Positions 18,460 through 29,963 of a stretch of DNA of 64,000 nt are shown here, piece by piece. Origin of the DNA: an uncultured Jannaschia sp. (lineage in GTDB: Bacteria > Pseudomonadota > Alphaproteobacteria > Rhodobacterales > Rhodobacteraceae); the NCBI RefSeq assembly GCF_947494055.1, contig NZ_CANLTR010000001.1, forward strand, positions 186,001 through 250,000. The letters are read 5' to 3'. The translations under genes and the position numbers were made by a program. Positions within the stretch are counted from its first letter, which is position 1. Each line of letters starts with the position of its first letter. The notes below the pieces were generated by a model. That model did not search any database, had not been told where the DNA came from, and saw nothing but the letters and a program-made list of their open reading frames with translations.

Positions 18460-19665
18460 ATGTCCAAAGGGAAGAAACGCAGATTCCCCGCCGGGAAGGA
18501 AGTGGCCGAGAAGATGTCCCCGCCGTCGAAGAAGCTCACCGTGTCCTACGGAACCTTCTCCTGTACGCTGGAGGGCTTCGACGATCCGGTCGCCGCGTTG
18601 TCGCAGATCGCCATGCAGTTCCGCGACCTCGCCGCGCAGGATCGCCATTTCGGCGCCGCCCCGACCGTGCCGGACGCGGAGACGCGGCACGGGGAGGACG
18701 ACCGGCGCGGCTCGGACGACGTTACGGAACCCGAAGGCGCGGCGCGACCCACGGCGCCCCCGGACGCGCCGGCATCCGACCCGCAGGATACCACAGCGGA
18801 GCGGCCGGAGACCGCGCCGGAGGAATCCGAGGAAGACGAGCCGGAACCTTCAGCCGATCCGGCGCCGCGCGACGGGCCGGACGGGCCGGACGGGCCCGGG
18901 CCGGAGCCCATGACGGACGTGCCCTACGGTCCGCTGGAGGCCGGGGACCATGCCTGGGAGGAGGAGATCTGGGACGAGGGCGCCTGGCATTTCTGGCAGG
19001 CCGACGAGACGCAGGCGACGCCGGACGACACGATCGAGGTCGGCGCCCCGCCCGACCCGGCTGCGGATTCACCGGGGGCGCCGCCCGAACCGCCGCGGAC
19101 GGGAAAGGCGGAGCTCGGCGACCCGGAGCCCGAGCGCCTTTTCGCCGCCACCGACAGCCGCCTGACCGAGGGCGATGCCAGCCGCCGGCACGCCAGCATC
19201 TCGCACATGAAGGCCGCCGTCGCCGCCCGCCGGGCCGACACCGCGCCGCCGGGGACGCCGGACGACGCGACCGGCGCCTACCGCGCCGACCTCGCCTCCA
19301 ACATGCGGCCGCGTCCGGACGACGCGGAGGGGAGCAGCCCGCTCGTCCTCGCCTCCGGGCAGCGGATCGAGGCGGAGCAGGCGGACACGGCCGAGCCGCC
19401 CGACTTCGAGAGCTTCGCGCTCGAGACCGGCGCGGCGAGCCTGCCCGAGATCCTCGCCGCCGCCGCGATCTTCGCGACCGGGACGCTCGGACAGGACCGT
19501 TTCTCGCGGCCGCGGGTTCTGCACATCGCGGCCGAGGCCTTCGGGGAGATCGGTCGGGAGGAGGGCCTGCGCGCCTTCGGGGCGCTCCTGCGCGAGGGTC
19601 GTATCGTCAAGGTCGCCCGCGGCCTCTACGCGCTGGCCGATGCGGGGGGCCGTGGCGAGGGCTAG
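18460..19665 (+). CDS. Acidic, largely disordered conserved hypothetical protein
   Basis: A protein of 401 residues, or 383 if translation starts at ATG 18514 ([13 protein letters not shown], the point where family-like sequence begins). Three parts are visible: a compact N-terminal unit ([20 protein letters not shown] then [16 protein letters not shown], recurrent in Rhodobacteraceae proteins), about 230 residues rich in Asp, Glu, Pro and Ala, and a folded C-terminus of about 80 residues ([41 protein letters not shown]) that reads like a winged helix-turn-helix. DNA or protein binding is therefore possible but not shown. The similar proteins I recall are unannotated. Divergent from thiamine pyrophosphokinase. 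Confidence 0.72.
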   Translation: MSKGKKRRFPAGKEVAEKMSPPSKKLTVSYGTFSCTLEGFDDPVAALSQIAMQFRDLAAQDRHFGAAPTVPDAETRHGEDDRRGSDDVTEPEGAARPTAPPDAPASDPQDTTAERPETAPEESEEDEPEPSADPAPRDGPDGPDGPGPEPMTDVPYGPLEAGDHAWEEEIWDEGAWHFWQADETQATPDDTIEVGAPPDPAADSPGAPPEPPRTGKAELGDPEPERLFAATDSRLTEGDASRRHASISHMKAAVAARRADTAPPGTPDDATGAYRADLASNMRPRPDDAEGSSPLVLASGQRIEAEQADTAEPPDFESFALETGAASLPEILAAAAIFATGTLGQDRFSRPRVLHIAAEAFGEIGREEGLRAFGALLREGRIVKVARGLYALADAGGRGEG

Positions 19666-19801
19666 CGCAGCAGGCCACGGATCGAAGGCACGGAGTCTGT
19701 TTTCCGCCCCGCAGTGGAGTCGGGCAGCTTCCATCCGACAAACCGAGGCAATCCGGCTTCAAGCGTAACGTCGGTCGACGCCGACGTCGCCCTTCCCGGC
19801 G

Positions 19802-20044
19802 TCATTCCTCCGGTGGCGGGGCGTCGGGATCGGCGCGGCTGGTGCCGAGGAAGATCGGCTTGAGCGGCAGGAAGGCGACAACGCCCAGCACGACGTAGAT
19901 CGCCAGCTCCAGCAGGATGGGCGGCTGTCCGAACCGGTCGTAGACCAGTCCCAGCACGCCCACGACCACGAAGATGTAGAGCGGGAGCCCCACCACGAGG
20001 ATGAGGAGCGACAGGCGCTTTCGGGTCCGGTGCGTGAGGGCCAT
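19802..20044 (-). CDS. DUF2842 small membrane protein
   Basis: An 80-residue protein with two membrane helices (LSLLILVVGLPLYIFVVVGV and LLELAIYVVLGVVAFLPL) joined by a short loop with GQPPILLE, ending in an acidic tail (DPDAPPPEE). This is the DUF2842 pattern common in alphaproteobacteria; function unknown. It lies 10 bp downstream of purA on the same strand and is likely co-transcribed. Confidence 0.85.
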   Translation of the reverse strand: MALTHRTRKRLSLLILVVGLPLYIFVVVGVLGLVYDRFGQPPILLELAIYVVLGVVAFLPLKPIFLGTSRADPDAPPPEE

Positions 20045-20053
20045 GCTGCGGAC

Positions 20054-21346
<1,293 letters not shown>

Positions 21347-21481
21347 CTCGTCCCCCGCGTCGCGCGTTCAAACCGCGTCCCCCTAGCGCAGCGGCCGGAG
21401 CGAGGGAAGCCTCCGGGACTTGCGGCACCGGCCCGGACCCAATAGGTAGCCGCCGACCCAGAGACCGGAGCCGGCCCCCGC

Positions 21482-21829
21482 ATGGAAAACGTCGTCCTCG
21501 TCATCCACCTGATCCTCGCGCTGTGCCTGATCGGCATCGTGCTGCTGCAGCGTTCCGAAGGGGGCGGGCTCGGCATGGGCGGGAGCGGCGGCGTGATGAG
21601 CGGGCGTCAGGCCGCGACGGCGATGACCAAGCTGACCTGGGGCTTCGCCATCGCGTTCCTCGCCACCTCGATCGCGCTGACGATCATCGCGGCGTCCAAC
21701 ACCGCCGGCGGCTCGGTCGTCGACCTGACCCCGCCGGAGACCGGGGACGCGACACCCGCGCTGCCGTCCGAGAACCTGCTGCCGCCCACCACGAGCGACG
21801 CGCCGCTGGTTCCGCCCCGCGCGGACTGA
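21482..21829 (+). CDS. secG: Preprotein translocase subunit SecG
   Basis: A 115-residue protein with two membrane helices (VVLVIHLILALCLIGIVLLQ and LTWGFAIAFLATSIALTIIA) and the SecG signature between them (RSEGGGLGMGGSGGVMSGRQ). A Pro/Thr-rich, poorly conserved C-terminus follows. SecG is the auxiliary small subunit of SecYEG and assists SecA-driven export. It is monocistronic, ended by a very strong hairpin. Confidence 0.95.
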   Translation: MENVVLVIHLILALCLIGIVLLQRSEGGGLGMGGSGGVMSGRQAATAMTKLTWGFAIAFLATSIALTIIAASNTAGGSVVDLTPPETGDATPALPSENLLPPTTSDAPLVPPRAD

Positions 21830-21847
21830 CGGGGCGGAGCGCCGTCC

Positions 21848-21887
21848 GGTATCGCCCGACCCGCCTGACGGCGGGTCGGGCGATACC
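21848..21887 (+). terminator. Strong intrinsic terminator after secG
   Basis: GGTATCGCCCGACCCGCC, loop TGAC, then the exact reverse complement: an uninterrupted 18-bp stem beginning 19 bp after the secG stop. It is followed within about 15 bp by a T-rich run (ATTTTCTTT). Confidence 0.8.
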
Positions 21888-22303
21888 GCGAGCGGGCCAT
21901 TTTCTTTGGGTTCGGTGCAGCACAGCGGCAGATCGACGTCCGAACGCATGCTGCGTGTTAGCCACCGGATACCGCTGCCGTGCCCGGCACAGTGCGGAGC
22001 ACGGCAACCGCCGGTGATTTTGCGGCTCGTGACCGTACGCGGACCCGCATTGCCCGCGACATCGCGGATGCCATCGCGGCAGGCTGGCTCCGTGCCGGCG
22101 GGAATCGGTTTGCAATCCCCGCGCGCCCGGTCCAATCCGCCGCCGACGAGACCGATCGGACGGGCCGGAACGACCGACCACGCCGCGCGACGCGGCTTGC
22201 GGCGGTGGCGGGAATCGCGATATTCTTGAGCCCCGTGGTGACGCGATCCTGCTGACGGTCGCGCCATTGCTCCGAGCAGAGAACCACGGGGGACCGACCC
22301 AGT
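21888..22303. other. Intergenic region upstream of pyrG
   Basis: About 416 bp. A 91-codon open frame (21980-22255, plus) exists but lacks a ribosome site and family-like sequence. The stretch near 22210-22260 is slightly AT-richer and may hold the pyrG promoter. No attenuator-type U tract or riboswitch was recognised. Confidence 0.4.
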
Positions 22304-23947
<1,644 letters not shown>

Positions 23948-24030
23948 GGCAGGGCTTCCGGCGACGGATCGAGCAGTGGCCTGCGGAAATGCAGACACGA
24001 GGGCTTGGATATGTTCGTAATGCGGAGAGG

Positions 24031-24093
24031 GTGGCTCCCGACCGCGGGTGGGGCCGAGGCCCCCGCCCGGGGGACGGTCGGGGGCTGCCCGAC
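24031..24093 (+). repeat. Intergenic palindromic element, copy 1
   Basis: About 62 bp made of nested inverted repeats: outer GGCTCCCGACCG...CGGTCGGGGGCTGCC and inner CGGGTGGGGCC...GGCCCCCGCCCG. The same architecture and much of the sequence (CCGCGGGTGGG core) recur at 28199 and 62798. It lies 84 bp after pyrG. Confidence 0.65.
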
Positions 24094-24194
24094 CTGACGG
24101 CCGGGCGGAAAGATCACGCCTCTCGACCTTGGATTTGATCCTTCGTTCTGGCGTCAGGGCTATTGGGTGCTCGTAAGGAGCTTTCCTCTCCGCC

Positions 24195-25229
24195 TCACCC
24201 CTCCTCGTCCGGCAGATACCGCCGCACGAGCTCCTGCCCCGCCTCCGAGGTCAGCACGTCGAGAAGCGCGCGGTCGAGGCGCTCGCGTAGCGCATCGCCC
24301 TCGGCCACGGCCATCGTCACGAGAACCGGGTCCCATTTCGTCGTGCGGACGCGCAGGTCGTGGCCGGCCCGGTCGCGCTGCCATTGCAGGATGGGCGCGG
24401 CGCCGACCGCCACGTCCACGCCGCCGGTCTCGACCAGGCGCAGGGCCGTCTCCGCGTCGGGCGCCGTCTCGGACACCACGCCGCGCCCGTCGAGGAAGGC
24501 CTGCGCCGCGCTGCCCTCGATGACGACCACGCTCCGGTCGCTCAGCGCTTCCGGCAGGTCCGGGCTGCCCCCGCCCCCGCCCGCCAGCGTGACGACGGCG
24601 GCGGTGAGCGAGGCGCTGACGGCAAGCCCGGTCAGCATCCAGAGCATCGCCACCGCCCGGCCCGCCACCGTGACCGGCGCCTTGTCGCCGTAGCCGATCG
24701 TGGTCAGCGTCACGCCCGCCCACCAGAACCCGTCGCCGAGGCCGCGCCTGGCATCCTCGCGGAACATCTCGGTGTTGCGCCGCCGCTCGATGAGCCAGAC
24801 CACTGCGCCGACGACGAGCAGGAGCACCGCCACGCTCGCGATGATGCGAAGGAACTCGAGCGTCATCAGCCCGCGCACCACCGCGAGCGGGCCGCTGCCG
24901 ACCTTCGACGCGTAGCCCAGCGTCGCGGTATAGACCGGATGCGTCAGGTCCGCCGCCGCCTCCAGCGCACGGTCCGCCTCCACCGGCAGGACGATGTCGT
25001 GATCGGCCAGCGCGGCGACGGGATCGTCCGCGACCGCCGTCATCTCGAAGTCGATCTCCGCCCGCTCGGCCACGAGGCGGAACAGGTCGACCGCGAGGCC
25101 GGTATGCACGCCGGTCCGGTCGCGGATCGCGAAGGGCGGCGCGTCGATCACCCCGACCGAGACGGTCTGGGACAGGGCGGGAAGCGGGAGGAGGAGAAGC
25201 GGGAGCAGCAGCCGGCGCAGGAAGGTCAT
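24195..25229 (-). CDS. GluR0-like ligand-gated potassium channel (substrate-binding domain plus K+ pore)
   Basis: A 344-residue protein of unusual build. A signal peptide (residues 1-20, LLLLPLPALS-Q) precedes the first lobe of a periplasmic binding protein (VSVGVIDAPPFAIRD to about 118), then a membrane helix (127-148), a re-entrant pore loop with the potassium selectivity filter TTIGYGD (176-182), a second helix (192-216) and the second binding lobe (LPEALSDRSVVVIEGSAAQA to the end). This is the topology of prokaryotic ionotropic glutamate receptors, which open a K+ channel on amino-acid binding. The Gly-rich linker at 217-222 is odd. Ligand unknown. Divergent from phzF-like gene. Confidence 0.85.
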   Translation of the reverse strand: MTFLRRLLLPLLLLPLPALSQTVSVGVIDAPPFAIRDRTGVHTGLAVDLFRLVAERAEIDFEMTAVADDPVAALADHDIVLPVEADRALEAAADLTHPVYTATLGYASKVGSGPLAVVRGLMTLEFLRIIASVAVLLLVVGAVVWLIERRRNTEMFREDARRGLGDGFWWAGVTLTTIGYGDKAPVTVAGRAVAMLWMLTGLAVSASLTAAVVTLAGGGGGSPDLPEALSDRSVVVIEGSAAQAFLDGRGVVSETAPDAETALRLVETGGVDVAVGAAPILQWQRDRAGHDLRVRTTKWDPVLVTMAVAEGDALRERLDRALLDVLTSEAGQELVRRYLPDEEG

Positions 25230-25308
25230 GCCGGGTCAGCGCGCGGAGCGCCGCCGCGGTTCCCGCGACCGCGTTGTGCCCCAGCGGGACCCCGGCTAGC
25301 GTCGCGCC

Positions 25309-26169
25309 ATGAACGATCTGCGCTTCCACGTCTGGGACGTGTTCACCGACACGCCCTTCGCCGGCAACCCGCTCGCCATCGTCGAGGCGGCCGGAGACCT
25401 GACGACCGGTCAGATGCAGGTGCTCGCCCGCCAGTTCAACCTGAGCGAGACGATCTTCCTGATGCCGCCCCGCGACCCCGCGCACACGGCGCGGGCGCGC
25501 ATCTTCTTTCCGACGGCGGAGATCCCGTTCGCCGGCCATCCGACCATCGGCGCGGCGCTGTTCCTCGCCCGGCGCGACGGACACGCCGAGGTCGTGCTGG
25601 AGGAGGAAGCGGGCCGTGTCCCGGTCCGCATCGACGGCGACCGCGCGCAGTTCACCGCGCCCGTCCTGCCCGCGCCGCATGGCGGTCCGGTGGACGCGGC
25701 GCTCGCGGCCGAGGCGCTCGGACTTTCGGTCGATGCCATTGGCCCGCACGCGCCCGCGGCCTTCACGGGCGGGCCGGCCTTCCTCTACGTCCCGGTTCGA
25801 GATCGCGACCGCCTCGCCCGCGCCCGTCCGCAGGAGCCCGCCTGGACCGGCCTCGTCACGCGCATGGGCGTGACCGGCGCCTTTCTTTACGACCCGGACC
25901 TCAACGCCCGCATGTTCGCGCCGACCGCCGGCATCCCGGAGGATCCGGCGACAGGCGCGGCCAGCGCGATCCTCGCCGCGCAGCTTCTCGCAAACGATGC
26001 CCTGCCCGAAGGCACGACGCGGCGCACGATCCGGCAGGGCGAGGATATGGGCCGGCCCTCGGAAATCGGGTTCGAGGCGGACGTGGCGGAGGGTCGGATC
26101 ACGGCGATCCGCATTTCGGGCAACGCGGTGCCGGTGGCCGAGGGGCGGATACGGGTTCCGCCCCCCTGA
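25309..26169 (+). CDS. PhzF-family isomerase/epimerase-like protein
   Basis: A 286-residue protein with the tandem hot-dog-like PhzF fold. Marks are FHVWDVFTDTPFAGNPLAIV at the start, QFNLSETIFL with the catalytic glutamate of the family, FFPTAEIPFAGHPTIGAAL, and AGIPEDPATGAASAILAAQL near the end. PhzF itself isomerises a phenazine precursor, but most bacterial homologues have unknown substrates and there are no phenazine genes here. The only neighbour on the same side is unrelated; it converges with the outer-membrane protein gene with 3 bp between stops. Confidence 0.88.
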   Translation: MNDLRFHVWDVFTDTPFAGNPLAIVEAAGDLTTGQMQVLARQFNLSETIFLMPPRDPAHTARARIFFPTAEIPFAGHPTIGAALFLARRDGHAEVVLEEEAGRVPVRIDGDRAQFTAPVLPAPHGGPVDAALAAEALGLSVDAIGPHAPAAFTGGPAFLYVPVRDRDRLARARPQEPAWTGLVTRMGVTGAFLYDPDLNARMFAPTAGIPEDPATGAASAILAAQLLANDALPEGTTRRTIRQGEDMGRPSEIGFEADVAEGRITAIRISGNAVPVAEGRIRVPPP

Positions 26170-26172
26170 GGC

Positions 26173-26967
26173 TCAGAAGCCCAGCGTGAAGCGGCGGGTG
26201 ACGCCGATGCTGGCGCGGAACTGATCCTCGTCCTCGGTGATCGGGCTGTCGGCGGCGTCGCTCTGCAGCTTTTCGTAGGTCACGATCGCATCGACGCCCC
26301 AAGTGTCGTTGATCCGGTAGCCCGCGCCGAACTCGACCCCGGCGGAGACGAGCCCGCCATCGGGGTCGTAGGCCGAAAGGTTGCCGCCGCTCGCCGCGGC
26401 CTCGTTGCCGGAGACGCCGAAATAGGTCTCCGCGTAATCGCCGTCAGCGAAGAGCGCGCGCGGCCCCGCACGCAGCGTGATCCGGTCCGTGGGACGTGCA
26501 TAGAGGTCGGCGCCAAGCTCGCCCACGAAGGCCTCGTGCCCGAACGCACCGTAGCGGACCACGCCGAAGACGCGGTAATCCGGCGTCGCGTAGCGCAGGC
26601 CGCCGCCGATCTCGAGCGTCGCATCCACGTCGTCGAGGCCGTCGAGCTCGTCGTGGTCGCTGGTGTCGCGCTTGGACACGTAGCGCAGCGACCCCATACC
26701 GCCGAACCCGGTGGGCGCGTAGAGCGGGTCCGGATCGCCGAAGCTGAAGCCGCCGAGCCGCAGGTAGTTCAGCGACCCGCCGATCGCCGGGGCGGCCTCG
26801 TAGGAGTCGGAGCCGGGATATTCCGGCGCCGTGCCCACCCCGCCGCGCAGGGTGAAGCCGATGGCGGAACCGCCGCTCTGCGAGGACAGGGTCGGCGTGC
26901 CGAGCTCCTGCGCGGAGGCGCCCGCGGCGAGCGTGGACAGGACGAGGGTAGCGAGGAGTGTGCGCAT
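26173..26967 (-). CDS. MipA/OmpV-family outer membrane protein
   Basis: A 264-residue beta-barrel-like protein with a signal peptide (MRTLLATLVLSTLAAGASA, cleavage before QELG). The mature protein shows alternating amphipathic strands with conserved GGVGTAPEYPGSDSYEAAP, YATPDYRVFGVVRYG and LRAGPRALFADGDYAETYFG, ending in the aromatic residue Phe (RRFTLGF), as expected for a barrel assembled by BAM. MipA is a scaffolding protein for murein enzymes in E. coli, but most family members are uncharacterised. The start at 26967 is fixed by the signal peptide. Divergent from rlmJ. Confidence 0.88.
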   Translation of the reverse strand: MRTLLATLVLSTLAAGASAQELGTPTLSSQSGGSAIGFTLRGGVGTAPEYPGSDSYEAAPAIGGSLNYLRLGGFSFGDPDPLYAPTGFGGMGSLRYVSKRDTSDHDELDGLDDVDATLEIGGGLRYATPDYRVFGVVRYGAFGHEAFVGELGADLYARPTDRITLRAGPRALFADGDYAETYFGVSGNEAAASGGNLSAYDPDGGLVSAGVEFGAGYRINDTWGVDAIVTYEKLQSDAADSPITEDEDQFRASIGVTRRFTLGF

Positions 26968-27087
26968 GGGGCGAATCTCGTGGCAGCGTGATTGCGTCGA
27001 TCCGACAGCTAGCACGTCCATCGCCAAAGACACGGTTGATCCCGCGAAATCTTGCGCCTTTGTTGCACGAACGCTAGCCCCCGCGAA

Positions 27088-27870
27088 ATGCTGTCCTACC
27101 AACACGGATACCACGCGGGAAACGCGGCCGACGTGCACAAGCACGCGGCGCTGGCGCTGGCGCTGTCCTATCTGACGCAGAAGGACAAGGCGCTGAGCTA
27201 TCTGGAGACGCATGCCGGGCGCGGGCTCTACGATCTCGGCGGCGCGATGGCCGCCCGGACGGGCGAGGCCGCGGCGGGCGTAGGGCGGCTCCTGTCGCGC
27301 TTTCCCGACGGGCACCCCTACCCCGTCGCGCTGGCCGCGATCCGCGCCGCGCACGGCCCGGACGCCTATCCCGGTTCGCCGCGCCTCGCCGCGCATCTGC
27401 TGCGCCGGTTCGACCGGATCGACCTGGCCGAGCTGCACCCCGCCGAGCATGCGGCGCTGATCGAGGCGATGCCGGCGAGCCCGAACACCCGCATCCATCG
27501 TCGAGACGGGCTGGAGATGGCCCGTGCGCTGACTCCGCCCGATCCCCGCCGGGGGCTGATGCTGCTCGACCCGTCCTGGGAGGTCCGGACCGAATACGAA
27601 CGCCTCGCCGCGCTGCTGCCGCAGCTTCACCGCAAGTGGAACGTGGGCGTGCTGATGCTGTGGTATCCGCTCCTGCCCGACCGACGCCACGGCCCGATGG
27701 TCCGCGCGCTGCGTCAGGCGATCCCGGATCTGTGGGTGCACGAGGTCCGCTTCCCGCCGGCCCGCGCGGGGCACGGGATGGAAGGCTCCGGTCTCGCGGT
27801 GGTGAACCCGCCCTGGGGGCTGACGCAGGGGGCGTACGACCTGACCCGCATCTTCGAGGAGGGACCATGA
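27088..27870 (+). CDS. rlmJ: 23S rRNA (adenine(2030)-N6)-methyltransferase RlmJ
   Basis: A 260-residue SAM-dependent methyltransferase acting on A2030 of 23S rRNA. It begins MLSYQHGYHAGNAADVHKHA, diagnostic of RlmJ/ComJ (YhiR), and has YLETHAGRGLYDL (SAM-binding), MLLDPSWEVRTEYE and the catalytic NPPWG motif (AVVNPPWGLTQGAYD). ATG 27088 is the only start giving the family N-terminus. The stop overlaps the next ATG by 4 bp. Confidence 0.93.
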   Translation: MLSYQHGYHAGNAADVHKHAALALALSYLTQKDKALSYLETHAGRGLYDLGGAMAARTGEAAAGVGRLLSRFPDGHPYPVALAAIRAAHGPDAYPGSPRLAAHLLRRFDRIDLAELHPAEHAALIEAMPASPNTRIHRRDGLEMARALTPPDPRRGLMLLDPSWEVRTEYERLAALLPQLHRKWNVGVLMLWYPLLPDRRHGPMVRALRQAIPDLWVHEVRFPPARAGHGMEGSGLAVVNPPWGLTQGAYDLTRIFEEGP

Positions 27871-28160
27871 CCAAGGGATACTGGATTGCGCATGGCCGGG
27901 TGGATGACCCGGAGCGCTACGACCTCTACCGAGCGGCCAATGCCGCGCCGCTCGCCGAGCACGGGGGCCGCTTCCTCGTGCGCGGCGGGCCGCAGGAAGT
28001 GTGCGAGGGGGACGCGAAGCCGCGCACCGTGGTGATCGAGTTCCCGAGCTACGCCGCCGCCCGCGCCTGCTACGACAGCGACGCCTACCAGGCGGCCATC
28101 CGGCTCCGGCAGGGGATCAGCGAGATCGATCTGGTGATTGTCGAGGGCTGGGAGGGTTAG
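27867..28160 (+). CDS. DUF1330 domain protein
   Basis: The 97-residue protein belongs to the dimeric ferredoxin-like-fold DUF1330 family: GYWIAHGRVDDPERYDLYR at the start, GGRFLVRGGPQEVCEG, TVVIEFPSYAAARACYDSDAY and LVIVEGW at the end. Function unknown; the fold is shared with ABM monooxygenases. The ATG start overlaps the rlmJ stop (ATGA), so it is translationally coupled to an rRNA methyltransferase; no functional link is known. Confidence 0.88.
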   Translation: MTKGYWIAHGRVDDPERYDLYRAANAAPLAEHGGRFLVRGGPQEVCEGDAKPRTVVIEFPSYAAARACYDSDAYQAAIRLRQGISEIDLVIVEGWEG

Positions 28161-28198
28161 GCTGACCGATCATGCCCGGGACGGCGAGAGCCACCGAA

Positions 28199-28260
28199 GG
28201 CAGGCCCCGGCCGCGGGTGGGAGCAAAGCCCCTGCCCGGGGGGCCGCTCGGCGTGCCGCC
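28199..28260 (+). repeat. Intergenic palindromic element, copy 2
   Basis: GGCAGGCCCCGGCCGCGGGT is shared exactly with copy 3 (62798). The inner hairpin is CGGGTGGGAGC...GCCCCTGCCCG; the right outer arm (CCGCTCGGCGTGCCGCC) is more degenerate than in the other copies. It sits 38 bp after the DUF1330 gene. Confidence 0.6.
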
Positions 28261-28605
28261 GGGCGAACCGGACCCGTCCGTCCGCCCTCGCGAAAGGTTT
28301 ACAGACCGTTAACCGCTCCGCCCGAGCTTCATCCGCGTCGACGAAGCAAGGACAGGTTCCACGGCCGGGCGGGTCACGCCGCCGACGGGGAATCGCGCGA
28401 TAGACCCGGATGCGGGGAGGTGAACGCCCCCGCAGGCCCCGGAACCGACCCTCGCCCGAGGGCGGCTCCGTCCTCATCCTCGACCACCCCGGTCGTCCCC
28501 TAGCCAGACGCGCCAGGTTGGCGCCGACCCCGCCGCGGCATCCCGCCGACGGCGGCCGCGGCGCGCGCTCTGGCCGTGGCGCGGCATCGCGCCTATATCC
28601 GCGTC
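28261..28605. other. Intergenic region upstream of the TerB-like gene
   Basis: About 345 bp without a gene. It contains a CtrA-like motif TTTA-CAGACCG-TTAA at 28298-28312. Otherwise GC-rich with no recognisable signal; the -10/-35 of the terB-like gene could not be assigned. Confidence 0.35.
28298..28312 (+). promoter_or_regulatory. CtrA-like box TTTA-N7-TTAA
   Basis: TTTA CAGACCG TTAA followed by CC, one base off the TTAA-N7-TTAA consensus, about 290 bp upstream of the TerB-like gene. Weak evidence alone. Confidence 0.22.
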
Positions 28606-29046
28606 ATGTTCGCCGATCTCCTCCGCCGCCTCACCACGCCCGAACCGGGCGACTTCACCGAACCGGATGCCCGCCTCGCGCTGGCCGCGCTGATGGTGCG
28701 GGTCGCGCGCAGCGACGGGCATTACGCGATGGCGGAGATTTCGAAGATCGACCGCATCCTCATGCACCGGCACGATCTCGATGCCTGGGGCGCCGAGGCG
28801 CTCCGCAAGGAGGCCGAGGATCTGGAGGCCGAGGCCCCGGACACCGTCCGATTCACTCGTGCGGTCAAGGACGCCGTGCCGCTCGAGGAGCGGATCTCGG
28901 TGATCGAGGCGCTCTGGTCCGTCGTGCTGGCCGACGGGGAACGCGACGCCGAGGAGGACGGGCTGCTGCGGCTTCTCGCCAACCTGCTCGGTGTCGCCGA
29001 CCGCGACAGCGCGCTGGCGCGGCAGCGGGCCGAGGCGCGGCTCTGA
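28606..29046 (+). CDS. TerB-family protein
   Basis: A 146-residue all-helical protein. The repeated acidic helix pattern is typical of TerB/DjlA-like domains: ALAALMVRVARSDGHYAMAE and ALWSVVLADGERDAEEDGLL, each carrying a D-G-x-x-x-x-E motif that may bind metal. TerB members occur in tellurite resistance clusters, but isolated copies like this one are common in Rhodobacteraceae and unassigned. ATG 28606 gives the standard MFADLLRRL start. It is 91 bp upstream of the ABC transporter operon. Confidence 0.8.
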   Translation: MFADLLRRLTTPEPGDFTEPDARLALAALMVRVARSDGHYAMAEISKIDRILMHRHDLDAWGAEALRKEAEDLEAEAPDTVRFTRAVKDAVPLEERISVIEALWSVVLADGERDAEEDGLLRLLANLLGVADRDSALARQRAEARL

Positions 29047-29137
29047 CGGATGGCCGTTACGGCACGCCCGCCCGGCCATTGCAATCCGATTGGAATTGCG
29101 GCGTAAACACGCGAACGCCAACCGAGAGAGCGCACCC

Positions 29138-29911
29138 TTGCCCGACGCGCCGCCCGTCCTCGAAATCCGCGCGCTCCACAAGGCCTACGGCCAGCTGGAG
29201 GTTCTCAAGGGCGTCGATCTTCTCGCGCGGCAGGGCGAGGTCGTCTCGCTGATCGGCTCCTCCGGCTCCGGCAAGTCGACGATGCTGCGCTGCGCCAACC
29301 TGCTCGAGGACAGCCAGCAGGGCGAAATCCTGTTCTGCGAGGAACCGGTGCGCTGGCGCGGGACCGGCCATGCCCGCCGCCCGGCCGATCCGAAGCAGGT
29401 CACGCGCATCCGCACCAACCTCTCGATGGTGTTCCAGTCCTTCAACCTCTGGTCGCACCTCACTATCCTGCAGAACGTGACCGAGGCGCCGATCCACGTC
29501 CTGAAGCGCGATCCGCAGGAGGTCGAGGCGGCGGCGCGCGGCTATCTCGACAAGGTGGGGATCGGCGACAAGGCCGATGCCTGGCCCGCGCAGCTCTCGG
29601 GCGGCCAGCAGCAGCGCGCCGCCATCGCCCGGGCGCTCGCGATGGAGCCGAAGGCACTGCTCTTCGACGAGCCGACCTCCGCCCTCGACCCCGAGCTCGA
29701 ACAGGAGGTGATCCGCGTGATCCGCGCGCTGGCCGAGGAGGGGCGCACGATGGTCATCGTCACCCACGACATGAACCTCGCCCGCGACGTGAGCGACCAC
29801 GTCATCTTCCTGCATCACGGCCGGATCGAGGAGGAGGGCGCGCCCGACCGCCTCTTCGGCGCGCCCCGATCCGAACGCCTGCGCGGCTTCCTGAACGCCG
29901 TCGCCGCCTGA
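29138..29911 (+). CDS. Amino-acid/opine-type ABC transporter, ATP-binding protein
   Basis: A 257-residue ATPase of the HisP/OccP/GlnQ class. Walker A GSSGSGKST (with LLEDSQQGEI following), Q-loop VFQSFNLWSHLTILQNV, signature LSGGQQQR, Walker B ALLFDEPTSALDPEL and H-loop VIVTHDM are all present. The start is taken as TTG 29138 because no ATG precedes the conserved LEIRALHKAYG strand at the right distance and GAGAG lies upstream. It is the first gene of the amine uptake/utilisation operon. The matching binding protein follows directly; the permeases come after a 1.1 kb interruption. Confidence 0.93.
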   Translation: MPDAPPVLEIRALHKAYGQLEVLKGVDLLARQGEVVSLIGSSGSGKSTMLRCANLLEDSQQGEILFCEEPVRWRGTGHARRPADPKQVTRIRTNLSMVFQSFNLWSHLTILQNVTEAPIHVLKRDPQEVEAAARGYLDKVGIGDKADAWPAQLSGGQQQRAAIARALAMEPKALLFDEPTSALDPELEQEVIRVIRALAEEGRTMVIVTHDMNLARDVSDHVIFLHHGRIEEEGAPDRLFGAPRSERLRGFLNAVAA

Positions 29912-29963
29912 CCCCATCCCCGCCAGCCCCGACAACAGGGGCGGCCCAACACGGAGAGACCAC

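Noticed and set aside
16850..18539. In-frame upstream extension of glutathione reductase running through rpiA and thiamine pyrophosphokinase
   Set aside because: Caused by lack of stops in GC-rich DNA; the FAD-binding N-terminus fixes the real start at 16850, and the other frame encodes rpiA and TPK.
21980..22255. 91-codon frame in the secG-pyrG spacer
   Set aside because: No ribosome site, no recognised motifs, Arg/Ala-rich composition; treated as chance.
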